The position numbers and the translations under genes were made by a program. A stretch of DNA of 64,000 nt from Dehalococcoidia bacterium. GTDB taxonomy: Bacteria > Chloroflexota > Dehalococcoidia > Bin125. Position 1 is the stretch's first letter, and every line of letters begins with the position of its first letter. Of this stretch, positions 35,163-42,616 are shown piece by piece. The notes beneath the pieces are model-generated. The model had not been told where the DNA came from and did not search any database. It saw nothing but the letters and a program-made list of their open reading frames with translations. The stretch spans positions 407,141 through 471,140 of the forward strand of contig JAJDWB010000019.1 of NCBI GenBank assembly GCA_022825855.1, in the 5' to 3' direction.

Positions 35163-36236
35163 CTACGCCGGCAGGGGGAAGGCGCGAACCGCGGTGATCG
35201 CGGCGAGATGCTCGCGCATCAGGCGCCAGGACTCGCCGGCGTCGGTCGAGCCGTAGAGCTCGCCGCCGCTGGAGCCGAAGTAGAGGCCCAGCGGATCGCC
35301 GGCGTCCTGGCCCAGCGCGTGACGGTAGACGGTGTGATAGAAGCCGGTCTGCGGCAGTCCGTTCGAGAGCCGATCCCAGGTCGCGCCCGCGTCGCGCGTG
35401 CGGTAGACCGCGAGCGAACCCTCGTAGGGCATCCGCGCCTGATCGGAGTCGTGCGGGACGAAGTAGCAGACGTCGGGATCAGTCGGGTCGATCGCCGAGG
35501 GGAAGCCGAAGACGCCGGGCAGGTCCTGACCGATCACGTGCCAGGTCTGGCCGTCGTCGTCGGAGCGGTACTGGCCGAAGTGGTTCTGCTGCCAGAGTCG
35601 TCCGCGCTGCAGCGGATGCGCGTGCAGCGAGTGGACGCAGGGCGCGCCCTGCTGGAACTCGGCGGGGAAGTGCTCGTTGAAGATGCCCTCGTTGCGCACC
35701 TCCCAGGACTCGCCGCCGTCGTAGCTGACCATGATCCCGGTCGCCGAGCCGCCCACGACCAGGCGGTCGGGGTCGTCGGGATCGACCGAGATGTGGTGAA
35801 TCACGAGGCCGGCTGCGCCCGGTTCCCAGTGTTCGGCGGCGGGATGCTGAGTGAGCGACTCGACTTCGCGCCAGGTCTCGCCGTCGTCGCGGGAGACGAA
35901 CATCGCGCCGGGCATGATCCCGGCGTAGAGTACGCCCTCGCTGACGCCCGGCTCGATCATCCAGATCGCCTCAACCGATCGTTCGCCGTCGGTGAAGGTG
36001 GGCGTGCCCGCCTCGGTCCACGTCGCGCCCCAGTCGCTGGAGTAATGCAGGCGCGGACCCCATTGCCAGTGGCTGGCCGAGCACCAGACCTTGCCGCTGC
36101 GCGCGTCGTACATTGCGTAATCGACGATCCAACCGCCGCGCTGCAGATCGGACCACTGCCATTCGCTCCGCCCGTTGCTGCTGCGACCGAGCAGCAAGCC
36201 CTTGCGCGTGCTGACCAACAGTCCCGCTTCGTTCAT
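35163..36236 (-). CDS. Asp-box (BNR/VPS10-like) beta-propeller protein
   Basis: A 357-aa soluble propeller with six Asp-box repeats: SSDWGATW, SRDDGETW, SYDGGESW, SDDDGQTW, TRDAGATW and STDAGESW. No signal peptide and no catalytic Arg triad of true sialidases is evident, so it is not assignable as a sialidase. Its start lies 2 bp after the MoaD-like stop on the same strand, a tight coupling that suggests joint function. Confidence 0.82.
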   Translation of the reverse strand: MNEAGLLVSTRKGLLLGRSSNGRSEWQWSDLQRGGWIVDYAMYDARSGKVWCSASHWQWGPRLHYSSDWGATWTEAGTPTFTDGERSVEAIWMIEPGVSEGVLYAGIMPGAMFVSRDDGETWREVESLTQHPAAEHWEPGAAGLVIHHISVDPDDPDRLVVGGSATGIMVSYDGGESWEVRNEGIFNEHFPAEFQQGAPCVHSLHAHPLQRGRLWQQNHFGQYRSDDDGQTWHVIGQDLPGVFGFPSAIDPTDPDVCYFVPHDSDQARMPYEGSLAVYRTRDAGATWDRLSNGLPQTGFYHTVYRHALGQDAGDPLGLYFGSSGGELYGSTDAGESWRLMREHLAAITAVRAFPLPA

Positions 36237-36238
36237 TT

Positions 36239-36553
36239 CTAGCTCCAGTTCGTCGGACGATCCGTCGGCAGATACCCTGCCCCGCCGGAGACGGCGGGAA
36301 GAATGTACAGCCGGTCCCCGCTGGAGAGCGAGTCGGAAAGCTGATCTCTATCGACGATCAACGCGTCATTGATGTAGATGTTGACGTGCTGCCGCAGCCG
36401 CCGCGTGTCGTCGAGCACGTACCTGGCCAGTTCGGGATACGCGACAATCAGGGAGTCGACCGCTTCACGCGCGGTGTCGCCGCTGACGGAGACCGTTGCC
36501 GGCACATCGACATGGACGCGAAGTCCGCGCGCCATCCGGATTTCGACGCTCAT
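36239..36553 (-). CDS. MoaD/ThiS-like ubiquitin-fold protein with a C-terminal extension
   Basis: A 104-aa beta-grasp protein: VHVDVPATVSVSGDTAREAV, HVNIYINDALIV and SGDRLYILPAVSGGAG. The Gly-Gly pair that is normally the very C-terminus of sulfur carriers is at residues 90-91 and is followed by a 13-residue tail (AGYLPTDRPTNWS). Carriers with such tails, for example QbsE-like proteins, need trimming by a metalloprotease before adenylation; no JAMM protease is seen here. ATG 36553 with GGGAG 8 bases upstream is preferred to ATG 36559. First gene of a two-gene unit with the propeller. Confidence 0.78.
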   Translation of the reverse strand: MSVEIRMARGLRVHVDVPATVSVSGDTAREAVDSLIVAYPELARYVLDDTRRLRQHVNIYINDALIVDRDQLSDSLSSGDRLYILPAVSGGAGYLPTDRPTNWS

Positions 36554-36664
36554 GCGCATTGCTCCCGCCGCGCTATCGTCGCACGAGTGTTTGACGAAAC
36601 AGCGTAGTCGTCCGGAGACCGCAACGCACACGGCCGCAGATGACGTAACGAGAGGGGCAACAAC

Positions 36665-37054
36665 ATGATCCGGGTCAGGGCGATGGATCACATCGTGTTG
36701 CGCGTGTCGGACGTGGAGCGTTCGCTGCGCTGGTACACGGAGCAACTCGGACTCGCGCCGGTCCGAGTCGACGAGTGGCGCGCCGGCGATTGCCCGTTTC
36801 CCTCGGTGCGCGTTTCGGCCGAAACGATCATCGATCTGATCGCCGGCGACGTCGCCATGGAGACGCGCAATCTCGACCACTTCTGCATGGTCGTCTCGGC
36901 CGAAGACCTGGCCGAGGTGCGGTCGTCGGGCGAGTTCACGATCGTGCGCGATCCCGACTTCGAGCTCTACGGCGCTCGCGGCTACGCCGACGGCCTCTAC
37001 ATCGCCGATCCCGACGGCAACGAGATCGAGCTGCGGGCCTATCCGAGCGACTGA
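36665..37054 (+). CDS. VOC (glyoxalase/bleomycin resistance) family protein
   Basis: A 129-aa metal-binding VOC-fold protein with two beta-alpha-beta-beta-beta modules: MDHIVLRVSDVERSLRWYTEQLG at the start and YIADPDGNEIELRAYPSD at the end, which supply His and Glu ligands; NLDHFCMVV holds the second His. GAGGGG precedes ATG 36665. It starts 111 bp from the divergent MoaD-like gene and is followed by RidA 53 bp downstream. Substrate unknown. Confidence 0.85.
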   Translation: MIRVRAMDHIVLRVSDVERSLRWYTEQLGLAPVRVDEWRAGDCPFPSVRVSAETIIDLIAGDVAMETRNLDHFCMVVSAEDLAEVRSSGEFTIVRDPDFELYGARGYADGLYIADPDGNEIELRAYPSD

Positions 37055-37107
37055 ACCGGCCTGCGATAGCCTGATTCTCGGCTGGACCCGAACGAAAGGA
37101 CCACGCG

Positions 37108-37569
37108 ATGTCAGCACACAACGCCGACGCGAAAGCGTTGGAGATGGGACTGGACCTGTCCACCAATCCGCCGCTGGCCAACTACGTCCCGGCGGTGCGG
37201 ACCGGCAACCTCGTGTATCTCTCGGGCCACGGTCCGTTCCAGGACGGCGAGCTGATCCGCGGCAAGCTGGGCGACGACCTCGACGTCGACGGGGGCTACC
37301 AGGCCGCGCGCGCTGTAATGGTCCAGTTGCTCGGCTCGCTGCGCGCCGAGATCGGCTCGCTCGACCGCGTCTCGCGGATCGTCAAGCTGCTCTGCATGGT
37401 CAACTGCACGCCCGACTTCGGCAACCACCCCGGCGTCGCCAACGGCGCCTCCGACCTGCTCGTCGAGCTGTTCGGCGAATCCGGCCGGCACGCCCGCTCC
37501 GCGGTCGGCATGCAGTCCCTGCCGGTCGGCATGGCCGTTGAGATCGAGATGATCGTCGAGATTGAGTAG
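37108..37569 (+). CDS. RidA (YjgF/YER057c/UK114) family protein
   Basis: A 153-aa Rid-family protein that resembles the longer YjgH/TdcF-like branch: NYVPAVRTGNLVYLSGHGPF at the N-terminus, GNHPGVANGASDLLVELFGE and the imine-binding Arg in GRHARSAVGMQSLPVGMAVEIE. RidA enzymes hydrolyse reactive enamine/imine intermediates of PLP enzymes. AAAGGA precedes the ATG. A MITE-like repeat starts 11 bp after its stop. Confidence 0.88.
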   Translation: MSAHNADAKALEMGLDLSTNPPLANYVPAVRTGNLVYLSGHGPFQDGELIRGKLGDDLDVDGGYQAARAVMVQLLGSLRAEIGSLDRVSRIVKLLCMVNCTPDFGNHPGVANGASDLLVELFGESGRHARSAVGMQSLPVGMAVEIEMIVEIE

Positions 37570-37580
37570 CGCTGCACAAC

Positions 37581-37677
37581 CGTCATACCCGCGCTTGCCG
37601 CGGGTATCTCGTCGATTCCAGCACCGACGTTGGTGCAGAACGCAGCGAGATTGCCGCGGCGGAGCGCGGCAATGACG
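37581..37677. repeat. MITE-like palindromic repeat, copy 1
   Basis: A 97-bp element that starts CGTCATACCCGCG and ends CGCGGCAATGACG. Its two ends form imperfect terminal inverted repeats of about 31 bp, and each end is itself a hairpin (for example TACCCGCG-CTTGC-CGCGGGTA). A second copy lies at 42503-42599. Both copies sit directly behind plus-strand genes and could act as terminators. Confidence 0.75.
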
Positions 37678-37732
37678 AAACGGTGAGAACGGTTGATTCC
37701 GCACACAGGCGGTTGTCCTACGAAGGCCGCTA

Positions 37733-38755
37733 ATGTCAACAGAAAGAGACACCACAATGCGACTGGGCATCCTGGCCGGATTCGACGCCAACTGGCGCGA
37801 CACGCTCGAGAAGATCAAGATTGCCGAGGACCTCGGCTACGAGATGGTCTCCACCGGCGAGGCCTGGGGCCACTCCGTGCTGCCCTGGCTGACCGTGATC
37901 GCGGCCTACACCGAGCAGATGCAGATTGGCACCGGCATTCTCAACACCTTCTCGCGCACGCCGGCGGCGATCGCGCAGGAATTCGCCACGCTGGAGACGA
38001 TCTCCGGCGGTCGCATGGTCTGCGGACTCGGCTCCTCCGGCAACCTCGTGATCGAGGGCTTCCACGGCGTCGATTTCGACCGCCCCCTGCGCCGCATTCG
38101 CGAGTACACCGAGATCATCAAGATGCTGCTCAGCGGACAGCGGCTGCAGTACGAGGGCGAGATCTACACCCTCCAGCGCGGCTTCCGCCTGCTCGGCTAC
38201 GAGCCGGTGCGCGAGGACATGCCTGTCTGGATCGCGGCGATCACCCCGCGCTCGATCCAGCAGACCGGCGAGATCGCGGACGGTATCTACCCGATCCACT
38301 GGCCGCGGCGCGGCTTCGAGCCGCTCAAGCGGCAGCTCGCCGGCGCCTCGCGCGACGCCGGCCGGCCCGAGGACTCGGTCACCGTCGCGCCCTTCACCAA
38401 CGTCTACGTCACCGGCGAGGGCGACGACGAACAGGTCTGGCGCAACGCCCGCCAGCCGCTCTTCCACTACACCAACCGCATGGGCTCCTTCTACTGGCAG
38501 ATGCTCTCGCGCTCGGGCTTCGAGTCCGAGATCAAGGACTCCCGCGCCGCCTGGGCCGACCGCGACTCCGAGGGCGCGCTGATGGCCTTCTCCGAGAGCA
38601 TGGTCCGCGAAATCCAGGTGATCGGCCCAATCGAATCGGTGCCCGAGCAGCTCCAGGCCCGCTCCGACGCCGGCGCAGACCTGCAGATGATCCCGCTGCC
38701 CTCGGGCGACGCCGTCGACGTCGGCCGCCGCCTCGAGCAGTACCTGGGCGGCTAG
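37733..38755 (+). CDS. Luciferase-like (LLM) flavin/F420-dependent oxidoreductase
   Basis: A 340-aa TIM-barrel LLM protein: IKIAEDLGYEMVSTGEAWGH, IGTGILNTFSRTPAAIAQEFATLE, SGGRMVCGLGSSGNLVIEGFHG and MPVWIAAITPRSIQQTGEIADG. These enzymes use reduced FMN or coenzyme F420. ATG 37733 has AAGG 6 bases upstream; an internal ATG at 37757 (MRLGILAGF) is equally consistent with the family N-terminus. Its stop is 9 bp before the SelW-like gene, so it heads the operon containing the selenoprotein. Confidence 0.88.
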   Translation: MSTERDTTMRLGILAGFDANWRDTLEKIKIAEDLGYEMVSTGEAWGHSVLPWLTVIAAYTEQMQIGTGILNTFSRTPAAIAQEFATLETISGGRMVCGLGSSGNLVIEGFHGVDFDRPLRRIREYTEIIKMLLSGQRLQYEGEIYTLQRGFRLLGYEPVREDMPVWIAAITPRSIQQTGEIADGIYPIHWPRRGFEPLKRQLAGASRDAGRPEDSVTVAPFTNVYVTGEGDDEQVWRNARQPLFHYTNRMGSFYWQMLSRSGFESEIKDSRAAWADRDSEGALMAFSESMVREIQVIGPIESVPEQLQARSDAGADLQMIPLPSGDAVDVGRRLEQYLGG

Positions 38756-38764
38756 GACTCAACC

Positions 38765-39016
38765 ATGTCCGACAAGCAGATCGCCATCGAAGTCGTCTAT
38801 TGCGCCGACTGCGGCTACTGGCCGCGCACCTCCTGGATGCTGGGCGAGTTGATGACCGACATCCAGCACCTCGTCTCGGACGTGAAGTTGGTGCCGGATA
38901 CGAAGGGTCTGTTCGAGTGGTCGGTGAATGGGGAGCTGGTGTTCAGCAAGGCGGTGATGGGCCGCTTCCCCGACATGGATGAGCTGCGGGAGTTGATCTA
39001 CGCTCGGCTGGACTGA
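38765..39016 (+). CDS. SelW/Rdx-family thioredoxin-like protein (Cys form)
   Basis: An 83-aa Rdx-domain protein. The redox motif near the N-terminus is VVYCADCGYWPRTSW, that is CxxC where selenoprotein W homologues often have CxxU. The rest shows the short beta-grasp/thioredoxin-like pattern (FEWSVNGELVFSKAVMGRFPD). It lies 9 bp after the LLM gene and 26 bp before the UGSC selenoprotein gene. It may pass electrons to or from its neighbours; that is inference from context. Confidence 0.85.
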   Translation: MSDKQIAIEVVYCADCGYWPRTSWMLGELMTDIQHLVSDVKLVPDTKGLFEWSVNGELVFSKAVMGRFPDMDELRELIYARLD

Positions 39017-39042
39017 GTTGCCCGCGGAGCAGGAGAAACACG

Positions 39043-39588
39043 ATGCCCGACACGATCGAAGTCCTCAGCCCTCAGGCTCACGTCGCCGTCCACGAGGCGA
39101 CCGCCGCGCCCCGACCTCTCTCCCTCGACGGCCTCCGACCAGGCATCCTCGAGAACCGCAAGGCCAACGCCCGCCTGCTCATGGAGACCATGGTCGAGCG
39201 CCTCGGCGAGCGGCACAATTTCGGCGAGCTCGTCGTCGGCAGCAAACCCGTCGGCGCGCCGCCGTCGGACTCGACGATCGAGACTCTGAGAAACGGCGCC
39301 GACTTCCTGCTCATCGGGAGCTGCGATTGAGGAAGCTGCACGACGTGGAGTGTCCACGCCGCCGTCCTGTTTGAAGAGCTGGGTATCCCGACCGTTACCG
39401 TCGGCACGACCGCCTTCACCGACCTGCTGCAGCTCGAAGCGGAGCAGCGCGGTTTGCCCGAGCTCGACCGTCTGATCGTGCAGCATCCGCTCGGCGGACT
39501 GCGCCCCGATCGGGTCCGCGAGCGCGTCGACGACGCCGTCGTCGATCGGCTCGAATCAGCCCTGCTGGGTCAGGGAAACGGCTCGTGA
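39043..39588 (+). CDS. UGSC-family selenoprotein with in-frame TGA (Sec96)
   Basis: Reading through TGA at 39328-39330 gives a 181-residue protein ending at TGA 39586-39588. Around the TGA the protein reads LLIGSCD-U-GSCTTWSVHA, the signature of the UGSC selenoprotein family known from bacterial and marine metagenomic surveys. The part after the TGA is plainly coding (AAVLFEELGIPTVTVGTTAF, then LDRLIVQHPLGGLRPDRVRERV) and codon use is unchanged. AGGAG lies 8 bases before ATG 39043. Its real stop overlaps the start of the next gene by 4 bases, which only makes sense if ribosomes pass the first TGA. A SECIS-like hairpin follows the TGA. Function unproven; the U/C pair suggests a thiol/selenol redox centre. 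Expression needs selA, selB, selC and selD, none of which is in the window. Confidence 0.85.
39341..39361 (+). promoter_or_regulatory. Putative bacterial SECIS hairpin
   Basis: Immediately after the in-frame TGA, CGACGTGGA (39341-39349) pairs with TCCACGCCG (39353-39361) with one A-C mismatch and a GTG loop. The loop starts 19 bases after the TGA, within the range known for bacterial SECIS elements, and has a G at its first position. The short loop could open to a larger one if the top pairs melt. Confidence 0.55.
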
Positions 39589-40643
39589 CGGCGGCCCGCG
39601 GTCGGCAGGCCGAACGATTCTCGCTGCCGTCCGATCCCTTCGACTTCTCCCAGGAGTGCATCCGACGGGGCTGGTCGGACGGACTGCCGCTGATTCCGCC
39701 GACCGCCGAGCGGGTTGAGTCGATGCTGTCCTCGGCCGGACGCGATCCGCTCGAGGTGCTGGGCGTGCTCGCCCCGCGACAAGGTGAAGCCACCGTCGAG
39801 GCGGTCGCCGTCAATGCCGTGATGGCCGGCTGCCGTCCGCAGCAGTTCCCCGTTGTCCTGGCGGCGGTCGAGGCCATCGCCCGGCCGCCCTTCAACCTCG
39901 ACGGGATCAACGCCACCACCCATCCCTGCGCGGTCTTCGTGCTGGTCTCGGGACCGGCCGCGCGCGTCGCCGGGATTCACGGCGGCTCCGGCTGCTTCGG
40001 TCCCACCTTTCCCGCCAACGCGACCATCGGCCGCGCCGTGCGCCTGGTCCAGCTCAACGTCGCCGGCGCGACCCCCGGCCGCGGCGACCGGGCGACGCAG
40101 GGGACGCCGGCCAAGTTCGCCTTCTGCGCCACCGAGCGCGAGGACGCCTCGCCCTGGCCGCCCTTCCAGACCACTCGCGGACTCAACGCCGAGGACAGTT
40201 GCGTCACCACCTGGGCTTGCGAGGGTCCGCACAACATCCAGGATCACGGCAGCAACACCGCCGCCGGCATCCTCCAGACCGTCGCCGGGGCGATGGGTCA
40301 GGCAGGCTCCAACAACATCCTCGGCAAGGGGGAACCCGTGCTGGCCTTCGGACCCGAGCACGCCGAGACGGTCGCCTCAGAGGGTTGGACCCGCGAGGGC
40401 GTGCAGGAATACCTCTGGGAGCACGCGCGCTATCCGGCAAGCAAGCTCAGCGACGCCTTCCTCGAGTCCGTGAACATCCGCATGGCCGGCGGCATCCTGC
40501 CCACCCACACGTCCGACGAGTGGCTGCCGATTGCCGACAAGCCCGACGAAATCCACATCATCGTCGCCGGCGGCCCCGGCAAGCACTCCTGCTGGATGCC
40601 CACCTTCGGCGGCATGACCCGCCCGGTCACGGTGCCGCTCTAG
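39585..40643 (+). CDS. Conserved protein coupled to the UGSC selenoprotein
   Basis: A 352-aa protein starting at GTG 39585 that overlaps the selenoprotein stop by 4 bases (GTGA), implying coupled translation. No signal peptide or clear membrane helices. Recurrent features are CIRRGWSDGLPLIPPT near the N-terminus, several conserved-looking cysteines (MAGCRPQQ, THPCAVF, GSGCFGP, DSCVTTWACEGPHN) and a C-terminal HIIVAGGPGKHSCWMPTFGG. I do not recognise a named family. The tight pairing with a U/C-containing protein suggests it is a redox partner or the main catalytic subunit; that is inference. Confidence 0.8.
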   Translation: MTAARGRQAERFSLPSDPFDFSQECIRRGWSDGLPLIPPTAERVESMLSSAGRDPLEVLGVLAPRQGEATVEAVAVNAVMAGCRPQQFPVVLAAVEAIARPPFNLDGINATTHPCAVFVLVSGPAARVAGIHGGSGCFGPTFPANATIGRAVRLVQLNVAGATPGRGDRATQGTPAKFAFCATEREDASPWPPFQTTRGLNAEDSCVTTWACEGPHNIQDHGSNTAAGILQTVAGAMGQAGSNNILGKGEPVLAFGPEHAETVASEGWTREGVQEYLWEHARYPASKLSDAFLESVNIRMAGGILPTHTSDEWLPIADKPDEIHIIVAGGPGKHSCWMPTFGGMTRPVTVPL

Positions 40644-40653
40644 GGGGTCGGGA

Positions 40654-41586
40654 TCAGGGCGCGAATCCCGCGGCGCGCTCGCCTCGATCGAATTCGGCGA
40701 GCTTGCTGAACAGGTCGCTGAAGATCGGGTTGCGCTTGACATAATGCGCCTCAGCGAACGGGCCGAGCGGCGCGTCGTCGGGCGGCGCGATCCAGCGCAT
40801 GTCGTCTGAGAGCGTCGGCCGCCCGACGCTGCGTCTCGGCGCCCAGTCGTCATCGATCAGGTAGCCGGTTGCCGACAGGTCCCAGATTTCCTTGCTGCGG
40901 CCCGGGTACTGCTCGTCGTGGTCGCGGAAGATATCGCAGAGATACTCGCCGATCGCCCCGTGTGGCCGCACATAGGCGTCCAGCTCGGCCGTGCTGGTCA
41001 GCAGGTGCGAGGCCGCGCCGTAGCAGGGGATATGCACCAGCGGCACGCCGCTGTCGAAGACGGCTCGCGCCGCCACGGGATCCTGGTACAGATTGAACTC
41101 TCTTGCGTCGACCGCGTGTTGCGCCTGTCCGCCGAGCCAGACGATGCATATGCGCTCGGCGATTTCCGGCGCCTGGTTGAGCGCCGAGGCGACGTTGGTC
41201 AGCGCGCCGATGGCGGCGACCCAGAGCCGGCCCACGCGCGGCTTTAGGGCGCGGCGGATCAGGTCGTCGGAGGCGGCATTGGAGACGGTCGGCCGGTCGT
41301 CGGTGAGGAATCGGTCGGCGCCGCGCAGGACGCGCCCGGCCGGATCGACGCGGAGGCGTTCGAGCAGCCGGTGGATTTCGGCCTCCGATTCGGCGACGCC
41401 CTCGGCAGGCGTGTTGCCCTCGCGCGTGAACAGCGTGGCGTAGATCGCTTCCAGTTGCAGCCGATCTTGCGAAAGTAAGGCATGGACGACGGCGAACTGA
41501 TCGTCGATCTCGTTGGCGGTGTCGGTGTCGAGCACGACCGGCACGCGGTTGGGCGCGGCGGGCGGCGTGAGGATCTCGTGTTGCAT
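40654..41586 (-). CDS. Inosine-uridine preferring nucleoside hydrolase family protein
   Basis: A 310-aa calcium-dependent N-ribohydrolase-fold protein. The N-terminal metal motif is VVLDTDTANEIDDQFA (DxDxxxDD). Further metal/substrate positions are AAIGALTNVASAL and EFNLYQDPVAARAVF. Such enzymes salvage nucleosides by cleaving the N-glycosidic bond. ATG 41586 lacks a clear ribosome site. It is convergent with the UGSC partner gene (10 bp gap) and divergent from the next LLM gene. Confidence 0.88.
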   Translation of the reverse strand: MQHEILTPPAAPNRVPVVLDTDTANEIDDQFAVVHALLSQDRLQLEAIYATLFTREGNTPAEGVAESEAEIHRLLERLRVDPAGRVLRGADRFLTDDRPTVSNAASDDLIRRALKPRVGRLWVAAIGALTNVASALNQAPEIAERICIVWLGGQAQHAVDAREFNLYQDPVAARAVFDSGVPLVHIPCYGAASHLLTSTAELDAYVRPHGAIGEYLCDIFRDHDEQYPGRSKEIWDLSATGYLIDDDWAPRRSVGRPTLSDDMRWIAPPDDAPLGPFAEAHYVKRNPIFSDLFSKLAEFDRGERAAGFAP

Positions 41587-41660
41587 GGACCCAGCCTATT
41601 CGCGAACAGCGCGTCGTAGGCTGTGGGAGACTGCGTGACCATTCCAGAAAGGACTCCACG

Positions 41661-42500
41661 ATGAAGTACGGGGTGATGATCTTTGCGACCGATATGGCGA
41701 TGGATCCGGGGGAGTTGGCTGCAGCGGCGGAGGAGCGGGGATTCGAGTCGTTCTGGGTGCCAGAGCACGTGCACATGCCCGCCGACCGCGAGACGCCGTT
41801 CCCGCGCTCGGAAGACGGCTCGCTTCCGCAGCAGTACTACCGCCTGCACGATCCGTTCGTGGCGTTGGGCGCGGCGGCCGGCGCGACGTCGGAGATTCGG
41901 CTGGGAACCAGCATCTGCCTGGTCACGGAACACGAGCCGATCGCGCTGGCCAAACAAGTGGCGTCGCTCGACTTCATTTCGGGCGGGCGCTTCGAGTTCG
42001 GCATCGGCGCGGGATGGTTGGCCGAGGAGATGGAGCCGCTCGGCGTGCGTTTCCAGGACCGTTGGAAGGTCACGCAGCAGCGGATCGAGGCGATGAAGGT
42101 CATGTGGACCGAGGAGATTGCCGAGTATCACTCGGAGTTCGTCGATATCCCGCGCACTCATGTGATTCCGAAGCCGGTGCAAGACCCGCATCCGCCGATC
42201 CTGATGGGAGCGGGAAGCAAGTGGGCGCGTCAGCGCGTGGTCGACTGGTGCGACGGCTGGCTGCCCAACATCCCCGCGCCGGGATTTGTTGAGCGAGCGA
42301 TGCAAGACATCAAGTCCCGCGCCGAGCTGGCCGGTCGCGACTTCGATTCGATTTCGATCAATGTCTTCCCAGCAATCGAAGACGCGCTGCCCGAGTACGA
42401 GCGCATCGGCGTCGATCGGGTGGTCTTCGGTCTGCCTCACGCCGGCGCAGACGAGGTGCTGCCTGAGCTGGATCGGCTGGCGAAACTGATTGCGCAATAA
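41661..42500 (+). CDS. Luciferase-like (LLM) F420-type oxidoreductase
   Basis: A 279-aa LLM protein of the short F420-dependent type: MKYGVMIFATDMAMDPGELA, ERGFESFWVPEHVHMP, IRLGTSICLVTEHEPIALAKQ, GGRFEFGIGAGWLAEEMEPLG, HPPILMGAGSKWARQRVVDWCDGW and VDRVVFGLPHAGADEVLPEL. AAAGGA precedes ATG 41661. A MITE-like repeat follows its stop. Distinct from the LLM protein at 37.7 kb. Confidence 0.9.
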   Translation: MKYGVMIFATDMAMDPGELAAAAEERGFESFWVPEHVHMPADRETPFPRSEDGSLPQQYYRLHDPFVALGAAAGATSEIRLGTSICLVTEHEPIALAKQVASLDFISGGRFEFGIGAGWLAEEMEPLGVRFQDRWKVTQQRIEAMKVMWTEEIAEYHSEFVDIPRTHVIPKPVQDPHPPILMGAGSKWARQRVVDWCDGWLPNIPAPGFVERAMQDIKSRAELAGRDFDSISINVFPAIEDALPEYERIGVDRVVFGLPHAGADEVLPELDRLAKLIAQ

Positions 42501-42502
42501 GT

Positions 42503-42599
42503 CGGTGCACCCGCGCTTGTCGCGGGTATCTCGCCCCTAATAGTACGAACGACGGCGCAGAGCACAGCGAGATTGCCGCGCCGGAGCGCGGCAATGACG
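42503..42599. repeat. MITE-like palindromic repeat, copy 2
   Basis: Second copy of the 97-bp element: left end ACCCGCGCTTGTCGCGGGTA with hairpin, right end CGAGATTGCCGCGCC then GGAGCGCGGCAATGACG. The right half is nearly identical to copy 1, while the middle (about 30 bp) and the extreme left terminus have diverged. It starts 2 bp after the LLM stop. Confidence 0.72.
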
Positions 42600-42616
42600 G
42601 AATTCCAGGCTCGTCC

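Noticed and set aside
35163..36236. Sialidase
   Set aside because: The Asp boxes are present, but no catalytic Arg triad or export signal is evident; called only as a propeller.
36239..37117. A 292-codon minus-strand protein ending in the MoaD-like domain
   Set aside because: The upstream 188 codons are antisense to the VOC gene. The ribosome site at 36553 and the domain boundary support the 104-aa start.
39043..39330. A complete 95-aa protein ending at TGA 39330
   Set aside because: The frame continues as clear coding sequence to an overlap with the next gene, and the TGA lies in the UGSC selenoprotein signature, so this is only the first half of the gene.
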